DNA from: Siphonodentalium dalli
Lineage: Eukaryota > Mollusca > Scaphopoda > Gadilida > Siphonodentaliidae
Reading direction: 5' to 3'
DNA: 64,000 nt
Assembly (NCBI GenBank): GCA_032622095.1
Contig: CP136061.1
Location: 136,237,587-136,301,586, forward strand
Below, one piece after another: positions 32,323 to 47,300 of the stretch. A program made the position numbers and the translations under genes. Every line of letters begins with the position of its first letter. Positions within the stretch are counted from its first letter, which is position 1. Under the pieces are notes generated by a model, which was not told the DNA's origin, did not search any database, and was given only the letters and a program-made list of their open reading frames with translations.

Positions 32323-35300
32323 GTGAGTGAATTAACAAAACTGGTAAACTGCAGCGCCTTTGCTGGCCCATATTTGTTTTTGCCAAATGAATTTTTTTTT
32401 GCCAAATTATCTCAGAAGTTGCCAAATAATATTTGAATGCTAATGTCACATGCCATGCCAAGTCAAGTGGGAATGAAATTAAGAACAATCCTAGCAGCAA
32501 CCATAATTGACGAATCTCAGATTGTTGACAGACAGCGGTAACTGATTAATTGCGTAATACGGCAAACAAAGTTCAAGCCCAATAATACTCTCTAAACAAA
32601 GAAGATTCCCGATGGTACATTTTACATATGTTTTAAAACTCGGTTTATCATGATTATATAGCTTCTTTCCGACATTTTCATGATGCCTAGGTGTGTGTAT
32701 GCATCTTTGAAAAGTGACAATTGTTAGATTTAAAAAAAAATGAACCAGATTTGTGCGGAAAACCAACTGAAGTTCGGCCATTACGTTGAATCAAACTGAA
32801 TAACAAAAGCCATTCAATATCGAAGCAATGCTAATATTGCTAGTTCCCATCTTGATGAAATAAGACGCTCGGAGTTGTACATTTGGTAATTGATTAATAA
32901 TCCCTCTTTTATCGAACAGTATCACCCTCAGGCACTCGGATCAAAAGGTGAACAAATAAATATAACGATACATATCCATTTCCCATAACTACTATTAAAA
33001 CCACATTAAAGGTGTCGACAAATTTACGATCGGATGCAAAGGATTATCAAATAGTGGTCTTTTTAATTTCACATCTTTACTAAGCCATCAATAATGTACA
33101 CGAAAGAGAAAAAAAGCCGACTGTGAAGTCAGTAACTTGATGTCATATAGTAGCAACAATGCCCACATAGTGAACTGGTTCGGTGAAGGCATGCAATGTG
33201 TGCAATTTCATGTCATTCTCTTGGAAAACATTTGTGGATTCCCAATTACGTTGTCTCAGCATTGTGCTGCATAAATACAAATGTAAATGTGTGGTACATG
33301 TATTTTAAGCGAACTTCCGTTCAGTGTGGTGGAAGCTTTAGATTCTCAAAAGGTTTCAATGAAACGTTTGCAGAAGATCTAGAAGGTAAGCATGGCATCT
33401 ATCCTTTCTATGTGGCATATACTTTTGGAATTACATGTACATGTACAGTAATGCCCTAAGTAATTGACTCCTTAACCACAGCAGAATTATGGGTAACTTT
33501 TCAGGATTTAGTCGGAAATATATATGGCTTGTTGCTATTCATCGGAAAGCTCTCAGTGACAGCTTTCTGATGAATGGCAACAAGCCATATTTCCAACTAA
33601 ATCCTGAAAATTTACCCATAATTCTGCTGTGGTTTAAGGAGCCGATTATTTAGGGCATTATTGTATAATTCTCTAAATTTGATAACAGTGTGAATAGCAG
33701 ACATAATTGAAGTTTTAGTTTGTTTTCAGCTTTCATAAAATTTTGAAATCAATATTAATACGGTGTTATAACAACTTCATGTATATGGTAGCGAAATACA
33801 CTTCACATAAAAAAAATACTCGCAGCGCAATTAATATTCATATCAAATAATCAATAAGCCACTGTCAAAACTGCTTTTGAATGGTCTCAATAGCTTTTAG
33901 CTTGTAATTTTATCTTATTATTCAACTTTATAAATAACATTAATTTTGTGAATTTTGAATTTGACTTTAACACGTTGAGTGCCACTACGAGTTATCTCGT
34001 GGTACGCAACCTTCGCAGGTTGCCACTACGAGTTATCTCGTAGTGGTTTCACTGTCATATAACTGACAAACGGAAGCGGTACAAGGGTCGAAACACCACG
34101 AAAAGCTGCCTCAGTGCACCGGAACAGCGATTTTACCAAATAAATAGATTGGCTCACCTTACAGCGTTCAACTGAAGCGTGCATAATCAGCACGTAAATT
34201 CTCCCGAAATGGCCCAGATGTGAGCGAAAATGAGTGATCAACCAGAGGCAGTCGTGTACGACGTATGGGGAAACTAGATTGAATCTTGGTATTCTATCGA
34301 CTGACAATGTGCAAGCAAACACAGGGGGTGTTCACAATGTATAAACGTGTACAAGCGATCTTGCCCATGTGACTTGTCCTTTCTTTAGTTTCTTCTGTGT
34401 CACGTTTTTTGGATTTTCCTTACAATGAGTGCGGAGTGTACCACACAAATAAGTTGATTGCTTTGTCAGCTCCTTTGTTAACTTCACAGAGTTGTAGTAG
34501 TTGTCAGTGTACAACGAATAGCCTTTCCCCAGATAACCATCCATAAGATTCAACACAACAGCCCCAGACTGTCCCATATTTTTTGGATCTGGGACTTTTT
34601 CCCCGGAATATATTCTCATGCGCAGAACGAGACCACGGGATTCACATAACTTGAATAGTTTCACACCATATTTGTGTCTTTTGTTCTTTATGTATTGTCG
34701 GAACATAAGTCTGCCGCGCCATAATATCATAGACTCATCTACACTCAGTTGTTTGTCCGGGGTATACGTTGATACCATTGTGTTGTTCAAATGGTTGAGT
34801 ACTGGACGGATTTTGAATCTAGACGGTCTTCATGCGGTTGGCTGTTGTCGGCGAAATGCCAGAAGCTCAGCAGAAGTTGAAACCGGTTCCTGCTCATAGC
34901 CCTGCGGAAGAAATCAAATTTGTAGGTTTGCTTCGTGCTCCAGTTATGTTGAATGGATGGCAGATTTATCGGACCCATGTGTAGAAGAAGCCCCAACATT
35001 TTTCTCATTTCGGTGGCATTTGTCGGTTTCCATGCATGGAGTCGAGATCTTCGTCGCAAAGGGCGCTGTCTATTTATATCCCTCTCGGCATATACACATT
35101 CGTTTCATCAACAAGCAAATCAATAATGTCATCCAAAAGAAATATATCCAAAAAATCACCAGGGGTTGAATCGGTGGGCATTGAAATCTTCAAGCCAGGT
35201 GTTTCATTGAAGAGAAATGTCGGCGGATCTTGTCGAGATGTAGACCACACATGTGCTGCAGCCTGAGTATCGTCAGTCGCCGCGGCATCTCCGCCTCCTT

Positions 35301-38300
35301 GTGCTACTCGGCCCATTTTCCGTACAGGCCCGTCGCTGACACTAGAGCTGTTGACACCCCTTCCCGCGCCACCCCTTCCCGTTCCACCCCTTGTACGAAC
35401 TTCTCCCCTCCTGCTCCCACTGGTCCAAATGCCGCGGCCATTGCTTCCACCACGCATACGTACTCGTTTACGCCCTCTAGTTGGTGGAATATTGTCGGCG
35501 TCCTTATCCCTATCACCGCCGGGGTCATCGTCAGGCTCCATATTTATATCACCGCGGGGGTCCATACCTGTATGCATATCACTGTCTGGGTCCACATCCG
35601 AATCTCCATATACTGACACACTAGAATCAGGACTTTCCTCGCTTGATTCGGGATCATAGTCACTACTAGATGAAATAAAACCATCGTCGCAAGAATCCAG
35701 TTCATCTGATTCCAAGTCTGATTCACCGTCTGTAGCCATTATCATGGATGTAACTTGCTCCCTTGTGTACCGAGCCATAATCTAACTATTTTACGAGTGC
35801 TAATCACAACAACGTCACGCACACATATAGATAAACATGTTTACCGCCAAAATAACTTGTTTACGTTACGTTCTGCGTCATATGTGTTGCTAAAAACGTG
35901 TCAAATTGTGCCTACGAGATAACTCGTAGTTGGCAATGGTGGTGGGAATACACAAATTCCTTCCGCCATTGCCGGCTACGAGGTATCTCGTAGTACTAAC
36001 AATTGCCGCGTATGTCACATAAACTCGCTACGCCATCCAATTCTTGCTTCAATGAGGCCATAATAAGGTGTACAATGGGTACCTATCGTGTCACGATTTG
36101 GCAATCTGGCGAGATTACTAATTGGTTTCCGGCACTCAACGTGTTAACCAAGCTTATAATACACCTTCTTGGTGTGTCTTACACTATCGGAGAGTAAGTC
36201 ACCATTGTTTATAAGAGCTACATGTAGCACAATTCGACAATTCTGAATATTGATTGTCCCTCCAGTGGATTATCATAAAACAGGACACAAATTGCCTGTC
36301 AATATAATTATTGAAGGTCAAGATCAACCAATATATTTGCTGTAAGCAATTGGATTAACTACATGTACCTGTTGATAAAGTTATTAACTTCCCCTAATCT
36401 GCATACCAGTAAGTCACTACTAGAAAAATAGCAAATTTGTTCAAATTTCGTTAAAATACATGGCTGCTAGCAGTCATCTTGGATTTCACATTTGAATTCA
36501 TTGGAACACTCTTCAGCCGACATTACTCAGAGAATTGTTTTGAAAATATATAGATAGGCTCATGATCACTTCTAAATAGGAGCTAATCGAATTTGAACCA
36601 TATTCGATCAAAAGCGTTGTTGCTAGCAGCCATCTTGGAATTTACTCCTTGCATGACTAAATACTTTGGCATGCCATACATCCAACATTTTTATCAAATT
36701 GACTTCATATGGCTCTTCGTTTGAACTAGCTGGTATAACTTAATAAACATTTAAACATTTCACATTCCTCGTCGCTCTTTTGACTGTAATGCATGACAGT
36801 ATCCTCTCTCCAAGTTGAGCTACAGTGACATTGACACTTTCATTATAATGTTAACTGGGACCATACACATAATGCTTACCTATTTCATCATGTTCCCTGA
36901 TTTTATAGGCATTGCCTATTAATTTAACCCACTATACCCACCACAAACACCTAAAATTAAGATAGAACCTGAGCAAACTGTACATTTTTTCATATTTTGT
37001 TTGAAATTTACCATGTGCATGTGCAACTAAATTTCTCTGAGGGGATTTTGGACTGAGGCAATTAAGGTTGAATATGATATTTAATAATGGCGTGAGCAAA
37101 GCCATACTAAAAGTATTAACACACAGTGTTGTCCAGCTTCAGTGGTATAATGGCTCCCAAAACGCTCCCTTGTTAAGTTATTGTCCCTGTGCATTTATGA
37201 TTATGGGGTATCAATATAACTGTAAACAACAGAATGCCAATATGTGAGGGTAATAAACTACTCTGGTTATTTATTCTGTATCAATAGCTTATTATGAATG
37301 ATTTATACTGTGTGTATTCCCCAAGGCTTACCCGACAACAAGCCTGAGTTGAGTGTGCCTGAGGTCCCACAATGTGAATTTAGAGACCCTATCCCACACA
37401 GCGGGCTAGCTTCACCAAATTCACCCTCTGGGAACCTCATTCTGCATGGCCTCATCTGCTATGGGAAACATAGACTCAGATTGAAGTTTACATATGGTGA
37501 ATATTGTGATGAACACCCATTGGGAGCCTCGATAATGCCATGTGTTGTCTGCCAATTTGGGGATATAGAGAAACTAAACTAAATATATATAAAGAAATAA
37601 AGAAATTTTCCACAGAAGATGAGGCCGAAGCAGAACGAGGTCCCCAGAGGGTGAATTTAGTAATGCCAGCCTGCTATGTGGGATAGCTTCACTAAATTCA
37701 CCCTCTGGGGGACCTCATTCTGCAAATGACAAGCACCTTACACATGTATTCTCAGGCCTGCCCCACACTATTGTATTTAACACATAGTCATTGGTTTTCA
37801 GATAATGAGGTACCTCAAGTTCATTGTTGTTTTATTGCTCGACATTTGACAATGTCATGCTTTGGATTTCGGTAGGAATATCAATGCTGACATACCTAGA
37901 TCTTTGACTGTCCCTCTGTTGGTTTTCATTCATCTCGTCCATATATAGAAATAATTTGCTCTGTAACTCAAGTGTCTAGAATCATAAAATATATCCCTGC
38001 TATAACTGTACAAGTCTTGGGAGTTATGATGATAAAGTAGTGCCCTAAATAATTGACTCCTTAACCACAGCAGAATTATGGGTAACTTTTCAGGATTTAG
38101 TTGGAAATATGGGTTGTTGCCATTCATCGGAAAGCTCTCACTAAGCAGAATTATGGGTAACTTTTCAGGATTTAGTTGGAAATATGGGTTGTTGCCATTC
38201 ATCGGAAAGCTCTCAGTGAGAGCTTTCCGATGAATGGCAACAAGCCATATTTCCGACTAAATCCTGAAAAATTACCCATAATTCTGCTGTGGTTAAGGAG

Positions 38301-41300
38301 TCGATTATTTAGGGCATTACGGTATGTTGGGTTGATGCACTGATTCTCCCTAGATTGACTGAAAATAACGAAATATGATACCAACACATTTGGTATAGCA
38401 AAATATGTTACATGTACGAACACATTTGATCTAAATGAGGAATTTTATTCAGATTTTTCCGTGAAGCCTTTACATCCGTTTAATTGCTCTAGTCTTTCAA
38501 ACTATCCATAAGTTGAAATTTCTTTTCTAGAATATTGAGTTTCTGAAATATTTTTCCATGTCTATCGAAACTGAAAAAATCCATCTCTACTCCACACTGA
38601 TCAATTGCCACTATTTATTCTCCATTATATAACAGATTTAGCATTATATTTCAAATTGGGGATCTTTATTCGTATTATGCATGTACATGTATATCGCTCC
38701 TCTGATAACAGGGAATACCTGATAGATGTCACCTCAAGCATGCTGTTTGCCTAAGTACTTACTACCAGCAACGTGTACCCTTGTTCATAATATATTGATT
38801 GATTATTTCTCAACTTAATTTAGCCATAACTTATAATGTCACACAAAAAGGTACTAGTAATTCATGACTGTTGGCCATAGCACGTAATTAAATACTTCAT
38901 TGGATTAACCTTTATCATGGTGTTGCTGGTGCATAGGATAGTTAACTTAAATTGTAATATTTGGCTGAACATTCTGGTGCCTAGTATTATTATGTCCCTC
39001 CGTGATGTAGCTTTATATGTTATATACACAATGTACAGTAATGCTCTAAGTAATCGAGAGCTTTCCGATGAATGGCAACAAGCCATATTTCCAACTAAAT
39101 CCTGAAAAGTTACCCATAATTCTGCTGTGGTTAAGAAGTTGATTACTTAGAGCATTACTGTACATATACATGCAATAACCACTTTAAAGAAAACAAAATT
39201 GCTAACGAATTTTAGATTGTTTACCAGTATGTCATATATTTTCTTCACTATTAATATTGAAAAACCCAGAGACTTCCATACTGAGATTTAGACACTTGAA
39301 TAAGGGTAATCATACTCAAACATATTTTTATTTGTATAGAAATATTTTACTTGTTCATAAATGGATTTATGACAAAAGGGATTGGGGGACAAGTGCTAAT
39401 CAGTTAGAATATACTCCTCTCCCTGGAGACTTATGTCTAAAAATACTTTTCATCCATAGAAGTTTGCAATTTAAATTTCATCAGCTAAATTACCTGAGTA
39501 TATGGCTTTTACATCTGGCCAAAATTGCATTTAACCCTTCATGACGGGAACTGCGCTTGTGTAGCATTAAAAATCCTGTGCCAGTGCATTCATAATTCTT
39601 TTATAAAGGCAAGTCTCTCGTAGGGAACCTCGCATATCTAAGAGAATGCACTGACTTATACGTTCAACATACTTTAGTAAATAATGTTAGGCCAATGCAT
39701 TCTCTTATATATGCGAGGCTCCCAACTGGAGACTCACATATATAAGAGAATGCATTGGCATAGGGTTTTCGCAAAATTTCAGGAAGATCCAGTCATGGAA
39801 GGGTTAAAGCTCTTGGCCTTGTAATGGATGTTGATTCGGAATATGATAAGGCTTAGTGCCACATCATTGGAAAAAATTGTTGCATTCTTATATAAAAGTT
39901 TGCATTAAGCCCTTTCCATTGGGAAAATATTTGGATAGAGGCTTATATAACCCTTTCTGTACTAAATGGATTCTGCCATTCAGTTACTAAAGTAAACATT
40001 GTAATGTTCTATTATTCATTTGGAGGGTTGTTCTTTAAAATGACAGACAAAAAGATAATTCATGTTCATGAGGATTCATATTCTTTGGTGGGAAATGTTT
40101 AGATAATAAGTTCAAGAAAACATTTGCTAAGGGAACTACTCATCAAGCAGTTGCATCAATGAGTATTTGTTAGTGTTGAAACGATTAGGGGTTTTCAGAA
40201 ATTTACAGGAGAAGTTGACTTCAAGTCGATTCTAAAACCTTCTCCCGGGACATATTGACAACGGAACTTCTTTTCAAATGAAATATTGAAAACTGTAATT
40301 CTTAAGTTTATGCCTGATTACTTCACAAATATGTCGTTAATTCCAACTTAATGGTATTTGTCCCAAGAAATTCAGTCAAAAATAAAAATAATAGGCTTAA
40401 TGAATGCATCGAAGCTATATATGAATAAATAGTATAGAAGGTAAAATTTCCAAAATACGTAATGCCAAACAATATCTGGAACCGGTGACTGGTGCTAGAA
40501 GTGTTGTTTGAAACTATGTTCAGGTAAAAAAAAATATTTTTTGGAATTTTTTTAGGAGAAATTTGGGCAAAAATGTAACATTCTAAAAGGTTAATTAAAT
40601 GACATAAGCATGTGAGATTGATAGCCATGTGAGAAAGATAGGCATGGTATTGATCTATTAGACTGTAATAAGATGGACTGTAGCAGAGTTTATAATGGTT
40701 ACATCAGAGTTTTTAATGGTTACATAAGAGTTTATAATGGTTACATCAGAGTTTTTAATGGTTACATCATAGTTTATAATGGTTACATCAGAGTTTATAA
40801 TGGTTATATTAGAGTTTATAATGGTTACATCAGAGTTTGTAATGGTTACATCAGAGTTTATAATGGCTACATCAGAGTTTATAATGGTTACATCAGAGTT
40901 TATAATGGTTACATTAGAGTTTATAATGGTTACATCAGAGTTTATAATGGTTACATCAGAGTTTATAATGGTTTCATCAGAGTTTTTAATGGTTACATCA
41001 GAGTTTATAATGGTTACATCAGAGTTAGTAATATTCTGTAAAAACAATGTAGATTTGTGATTTTTTTTAATTTGTGATTTTGTTTGAAATTTCCGGGTCA
41101 ACAACTACACAACAGCAGCTCAACAGCACATAGCTTCAGTGTCTTTTGTGATAACACAGGACACCGCCCGCGCATGATGAGTTGAGCTCTCGATCAGCCC
41201 ATGCTACACCTGAGCTAGCATGCAGCAGCATTTCAGCATCATCAAATGGTTTGCTACAGGGAGTAATAACTGGATCTCTGAATAATACGGGTACCATTTT

Positions 41301-44300
41301 ATTGAAGGTTGTTATCATTTGAAAGGATCTTTACACATTATGTTGTGTATAGCAAATGTATTCTCATATATATGCAAGGTTCACTATGGGAGACTTGCAT
41401 ATATATAAGAGAATGCATTGGCACAGGGTTTTTTGCAAATTTCAGGAAGCTCCCATCATGGAAGGGTTAAACAAAAGAGGATTCCTATCATTTATTCACA
41501 AATCAAGAGAGTTTCTGAGAATTAGGAAGTTTAGGGTATTACATTGGGAAAATATAGTAATGCCCTAAATAATCGACTCCTTAACCACATCAGAATTATG
41601 GGTAACTTTTCAGGATTTAGTCGGAAATATGTCTTGTTGCCATTCATATGAAAGCTCTCAGTGAGAGCTTTCCGATGAATGGCAACAAGCCATATTTCCA
41701 ACTAAATCCTGAAAAGTTACCCATAATTCTGCTGTGGTTAAGGAGTCGATTATTTAGGGCTTTGCTGTATCTGACAATTTGCCATTCAGAATGGGGCCCA
41801 GCCTCTGTGCCTGACTTTTCCCAGAAAAATCTCTATGCTGGCAGTATGTTTTGATGTGAATTTTTCTTTCAGTTGCTCTGGGGGTACAGACCCACCACTC
41901 TCATGCTCAGAAGGAACCGCTAATCCTAACATAAATCAATCGTCAGTCTCCGCCTGTCTGTCATGTAACGAAACAGAGATCAGTTCTGCCGGATCAGCTG
42001 TCTGTACGAAGTGTCCTGCAGGGTACAGTTGCTCAGCAAATGTCCAGTCGTCATGTGCCAACCAGACATACTCAATAGAAGGAGAAATTGTCTGTACTTC
42101 TTGTCCAGCAGGCTACATATGTCCGACGAAAACAAACTCTCCACAGGTGAAAACATTGTAATATTCTGAATTCATTAGTGAGCTGCAAAGTAATACCCTA
42201 AATAATCGACTCCTTAACCACAGCAGAATTATGGGTAACTTTTCAGGATTTAGTCGGAAATATGTCTTGTTGCCATTCATCGGAAAGCTCTCACTGAGAA
42301 CTTTCAGATGAATGGCAACAAACCGTATTTCCGACTAAATCCTGAAAAGTTACCCATAATTCTGCTATGGTTAAGGAGTCAATTATTTAGGGCATTATTG
42401 TATACGTCTTTCTAAAATTACCTTAAAGGGAGTGAAGACCTTCAAAGTGGGTTAATTCGAAATAATAAAGAAATACAGATATATTATATAATTATTATTA
42501 TTCATGCGATTAATAAGTTAATCAAAACTTGATGGTAAACATTGGAAAGGTCAAAGGTCATAGCTTTGAAAAATAATTTGAAAATCATATTCAGACTAAA
42601 ATATTTGGTGTAAACAATATTTATTTCCAAAAAATCAAACATATAACACAAACACAATACACATATAGATACAGTCTCAGAGATTGAGAAAGAGGATTGG
42701 AAACATGCAAAAGGCTTTTCCTCTCCTCTCCTCGACTAAAATATTTGAACTTACTAAATGATGTTTGTTGACAAATCACTGCAACAGTATTGTTCACATT
42801 TATATAACAGTGTTTTGAATTTAACACACAAAATTACATTACTGGAGAACTATCAATAATGAATATTAGAACAAAGTTGATCTATTTCTCCATGTACTTC
42901 TTTAATATTGGTGATGTTTTTACAGACTTTTATATTTTTTGCACATTTACCCACTGTTAGTGCCTTCAGTCAGGGTTTCAGCTTGGCTAGACCCGGTTTT
43001 GGTGCCCAAAAAAATAAAGGGAACATAAATCGATGTAATTACACCTCTATTTTTCTCTTCCATTTTCCTTGATTCTGAATATGCAAGTCCTATTAAACAA
43101 CGCTTCAGTTACTTGTATTTCTTGATAAAGATGTAAGTGGCCGAGCCACCATAGGAATTCGGGAAGGGTTAACAGTCGTGCGAGTCGATTGTCCATGGGG
43201 AGAATTTACCTAGAGTATAGTGTTTGTGGTGTTCCTTGGTTACCGATCTTTTCTCCGTGAATTGAAAGGGTTTGCTTCAAAGTGAAAACTCATCGCCTTG
43301 TTGCATTTTTAGATAAAAAAAACTTGCCAAACAATAATTTATCTCCAAATTTCTACCAAATAACATGGCTGTGGTGATAACTGGCTTCACCTGTGAAAAT
43401 TAGATGGTTAACAGACTACTGCGAAACAGGCAAACTTCAAAGGTGTCATTTCTTTTTCAAATTAGGCAGATTGACGTAAAAAAAATTCATATAGTATCTA
43501 ATTTGTATTTTCCCATTCGAAAAGTGATTTTTAATGACACAATTGTTAGTTGTTCCTGCATGTCAGTTTCTATTCATTTATATTCAAGTCGATCTCGACT
43601 TGAGCGGCCTTGAATTTATAACACGCATTTTCTTCATTGACAAAATCGGCCAATAATTTTTTTTCCAATTGTTCGAACTAACTGAAATTGTGATTTTTTA
43701 TGACAGACAGATTTGAGATAATTCTTTCTAATATGTTGAAATGAATATGCTGGGGCATTATTATAAGCAATCAATGTACTTGTTGGTGCATTTATATACT
43801 TATAAAATTGTAAGTGGCCGAACAACATACTTGGTATAATTTCGCTTCGTGAATTTATACAGTATGTTGTTTGGCCATTTAAAAGCCCATAAATGCAAAA
43901 ATATTCATTGATTGCATATATAAAAAGAGTTGATTTGTACAGGTCTGGTTGTGTATTTTATTTCCAATCACCGTTCACCAATGCCACAAACTGCAACAAT
44001 CATTGGAAAGTGGTGTTTTACCATTGGCTATTTAAATTTCATCTGAAACAAATTCAAAGATTCATTCCTTAAAATGCAAAAATGAGGGGCCTGGGTAAAA
44101 CTTCGAATACAAGCTTAACTTTCCATGTCAAAAGTATGATTTTGGCAAGAAAGACCATGTGGCCGACATGTGGTGGGAAACCAATGTCATGCGCGCAGAC
44201 TAGTTTGAGCATGAATTTGAGATATTTTGAACTATCATCTGGTATGTTACTGTATGATAAATCAATCACCTATTAATCCATGCATTTATTTCTGACATTA

Positions 44301-47300
44301 TGAATTTAATGGGAATTTATAATCATGTTCCATGAATACTAACATTGAGAAAATAGTCCCGTTGACAATTTCATAAATAGTAATTCTGCATTGATGGATG
44401 TCTTCTGTTCATAGATGATAGATTTGGTGAAATTTCTTAATATTTATGGAAATAGCATGTAACTACCGGTAGGTGTAATGCAGTGTGATTTTCAAATTAC
44501 TGCAGTAATTTTATAACCCAATACAACCGCCCAGCACTATTCTCTGGTGCAATGAAACAAGATTTGTTGGACGTGGTGTTAATTTTATAGTCCAATTCAA
44601 CTGCCCAGCACTATTCTCTGGTGCAAGGAAATAGGGTTTTTCAAGGGACACAGAATTTAAAAAATTTATATGACGGACCAAACCTGGTCGGCCAGTCCTA
44701 TCCTAGATTCCACTGACCCTACATTTGAAATCTAGCGGAAATCCTGCTTGGGTCCCTTCAATCTGAGTGACATCATAACACATACAATGAGGAAGGAATT
44801 ATATATTATAAAGGGTATGTGGTTTATTTCTAGATATTGCATTTTTTAGTCGAGTTTTTTTCCAAAACTCGACTTATAGTTTGATGAGGGACGGTGGGTG
44901 GGCGGGCGGGGGGCTGCCACCGAAAACGAGACACAGCATCTCTGATGCCACCTCTTGTTTCTTCTTGATAAGCTAAAACATTAAGACAGCTATTTCTTAA
45001 CCCTTTGATGACTAAATACTCATTGATGAGACGAAGATCATTTGTTGAATGTATTATCAGAACATTTCCTCCAAATGCCTTAATAGGAATCCTATGTCTT
45101 CTATGCTTGTATTATCAAAACACCTATGCAAATGAATACTATACCATTCCCATGTACAGTTATTAATTTATTATCTCAACTTGACAAAATCAAGTTGAGC
45201 TATTGCCATGGTGCATCAGTCGTCCATCTCTCCATCGGTGCATGCATTCATCAGCAGTTTTCTTTTGAACACCACCCCAAATCAGTAATAGGTCATTCCA
45301 ATGTATAAAACTGAAAGGGATAATCCATTCAGTAATGAAGGTTAATTGTGATGGTTGATGTTACAGGAATGTGCCACAGGAACGGAGATGAATTCTGACC
45401 AGACGTCATGTGATCCGTGCGGACTGGGTTATTATAGAGGAGCATCAGATGTCAGCTGTCAGTCCTGTCCTACAGGTAAAAGATAGCAGTGCTTTACTTT
45501 TCCGTATTATGGATTGTTTGCTCACCATGATAAAGTCAAGCTTGAGCTATTCCCATGGGTTGGTGTCCATCGGCACACCCTACAGTTCACATTCCTCATC
45601 CGATCATTACCAAACTTCATCCGGATTTTCAATATTTTCTGAAATTCTTTATAAATCATGACCACCAGCAGCCATCTTGGATTTCACATTTGAATTCATT
45701 GGCACATCCTGCAGCCCACATTTTTTGGAGAATTGTTTTGAAATTTTTAGGATCGCCTCTAGATGGGAGCTATCAAATTTGAATGATTTCTGATAAAAAA
45801 AATTATGGCTGCCATGTACCATCTTTTTTTTTGTGACGAAATAAGATTTCTCGATCCATACGAATGATTAATCATGGTAAGGAAGTCAATTAACACTAAA
45901 TTGGTCTATATATTGTTAGCAAGGAGCAAAATCATTGTCGGCCATGTTAATGTCATACAGAAAGTCATACTTGTGCTGTTGTTAAATAATCACACACCCT
46001 CAACGTCATTGACAACAATAAGCACCCGTAGGAATCAGTGCAAATCACCATATGGTTTACATGATTGAATGTTTCCGATGTTCATAACCCAATAACTGAA
46101 GTTGACACTTCATTAAAAAAAAGCTATGAACACCTACATTACTACGACACTTTGCTGCGTGGTGTACTGCACAAAAAGCTATGAACCACCTACGTCACTT
46201 CATCTGAACAATATGTTACTTACAATTGTTTTGATAGCTTTGAAAAGTTGTTCAAGTTATTAATGTTCTATTAAAATGTACTGGTACATGATATGAGGAA
46301 AAACTTGCAGGTCGATTGGGGTCATTGACTGGCAGAGTAAATAAACAAATCTCTTTGGGATTCAGCCACTTTGTTTAATTATACTTTGCCAGTAAAAATC
46401 CAATGACCCCAATCGATCTGCAAGTCATATCATAAATAAAATAAGCTGTTGCGAAAGGTTGCACAATAAAAGTTATCTGGCGAATGTTCATTAATTGCTG
46501 CAGTATTGTTAAGATAATACTTGTGCCATTGTTAAATTAAATTAGCTGGTGCAAAAGGATGTACCACAAATTTAATCTTGTGACTGTTCATTAATTGCTG
46601 CAGTTTTGTTAAAGTGTACAATTTTCCACAAATATCAGCAAACAGAAAAAAAAATGGAATCGGCACTATCAAATTCAACCATAATAGGTATAATATAAAT
46701 GTAATAATTGAATTCAGGTTGTGCCTGACCCGTGGTATGTCCTGCATTTTGGTTCAGCTCGATATCCTAATCATATCTTCTGTGTTTTTTCAGGTCATAA
46801 ATGTCCGCCATCCAATTTGGCGGCTCCCATTGAATGTCCTGCTGGAGAATATCAGAATCTGGCCAATCAAGTCACCTGTCTCTCCTGTCCTGTTGGATAT
46901 CAATGCTCTGATCTCACCTTAGCAACACAATGTCTCGCTGGACAGTATTCATCCGGAAACTCCATCAACTGTACATCATGTCCTTCAGGTATGATATAGA
47001 TAATGGATCATATTTCCAATGAAAAAAAAGTTTGCTGAATTTTATGTGAATCATGTTTACATTTGGAAAATGATACCACAAACATTGAGCCCCTATCATG
47101 GCTATATATTTAAAAACTTCAAATGTTCAGAATCAACTAGACATATTCCAATGATACCTACAGTAATGTCCTAAATAATCGACTCCTGAACCACAGCAGA
47201 ATTATGGGTAATTTTTCAGGATTTAGTCGGAAATATGGCTTTCCAATGAATGGCAACAAGCCATATTTCTAACTAAAAACTGAAAAATTACCTATAATTC

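Larger units (their letters stand above)
33967..36147 (-). mobile_element. Complete piggyBac element with TTAA target duplications
   Basis: TTAA at 33967-33970 and 36144-36147 bound 2,173 bp. The ends CACGTTGAGTGCC (33971-33983) and GGCACTCAACGTG (36131-36143) are exact 13-bp inverted repeats. The minus strand encodes a broken piggyBac-type transposase. Four near-identical 18-bp palindromes lie just inside the ends. At about 2.2 kb it is near the short end for an autonomous piggyBac. It sits in an intron of the GCC-repeat gene, in opposite orientation. Confidence 0.93.

Noticed and set aside
33196-33459. Frame with CGGSFRFSKGFNETFAEDLE ending at a GTAAGC, possible extra exon of the GCC-repeat gene
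   Set aside because: The exon bounded by the nearest acceptor is 61 nt and would break the phase match between 32217-32322 and 41873-42146. It also lacks the cysteine pattern.
40658-41104. 148-codon minus-strand frame of INSDVTI heptads
   Set aside because: Generated by the 21-bp minisatellite; open in other frames too.
41101-41320. Sequence with AGCTCTCGATCAGCCC and GAGCTAGCATGCAGC as a possible tRNA-like fold
   Set aside because: No cloverleaf with correct arm lengths or a TTCGA-type T loop could be drawn.
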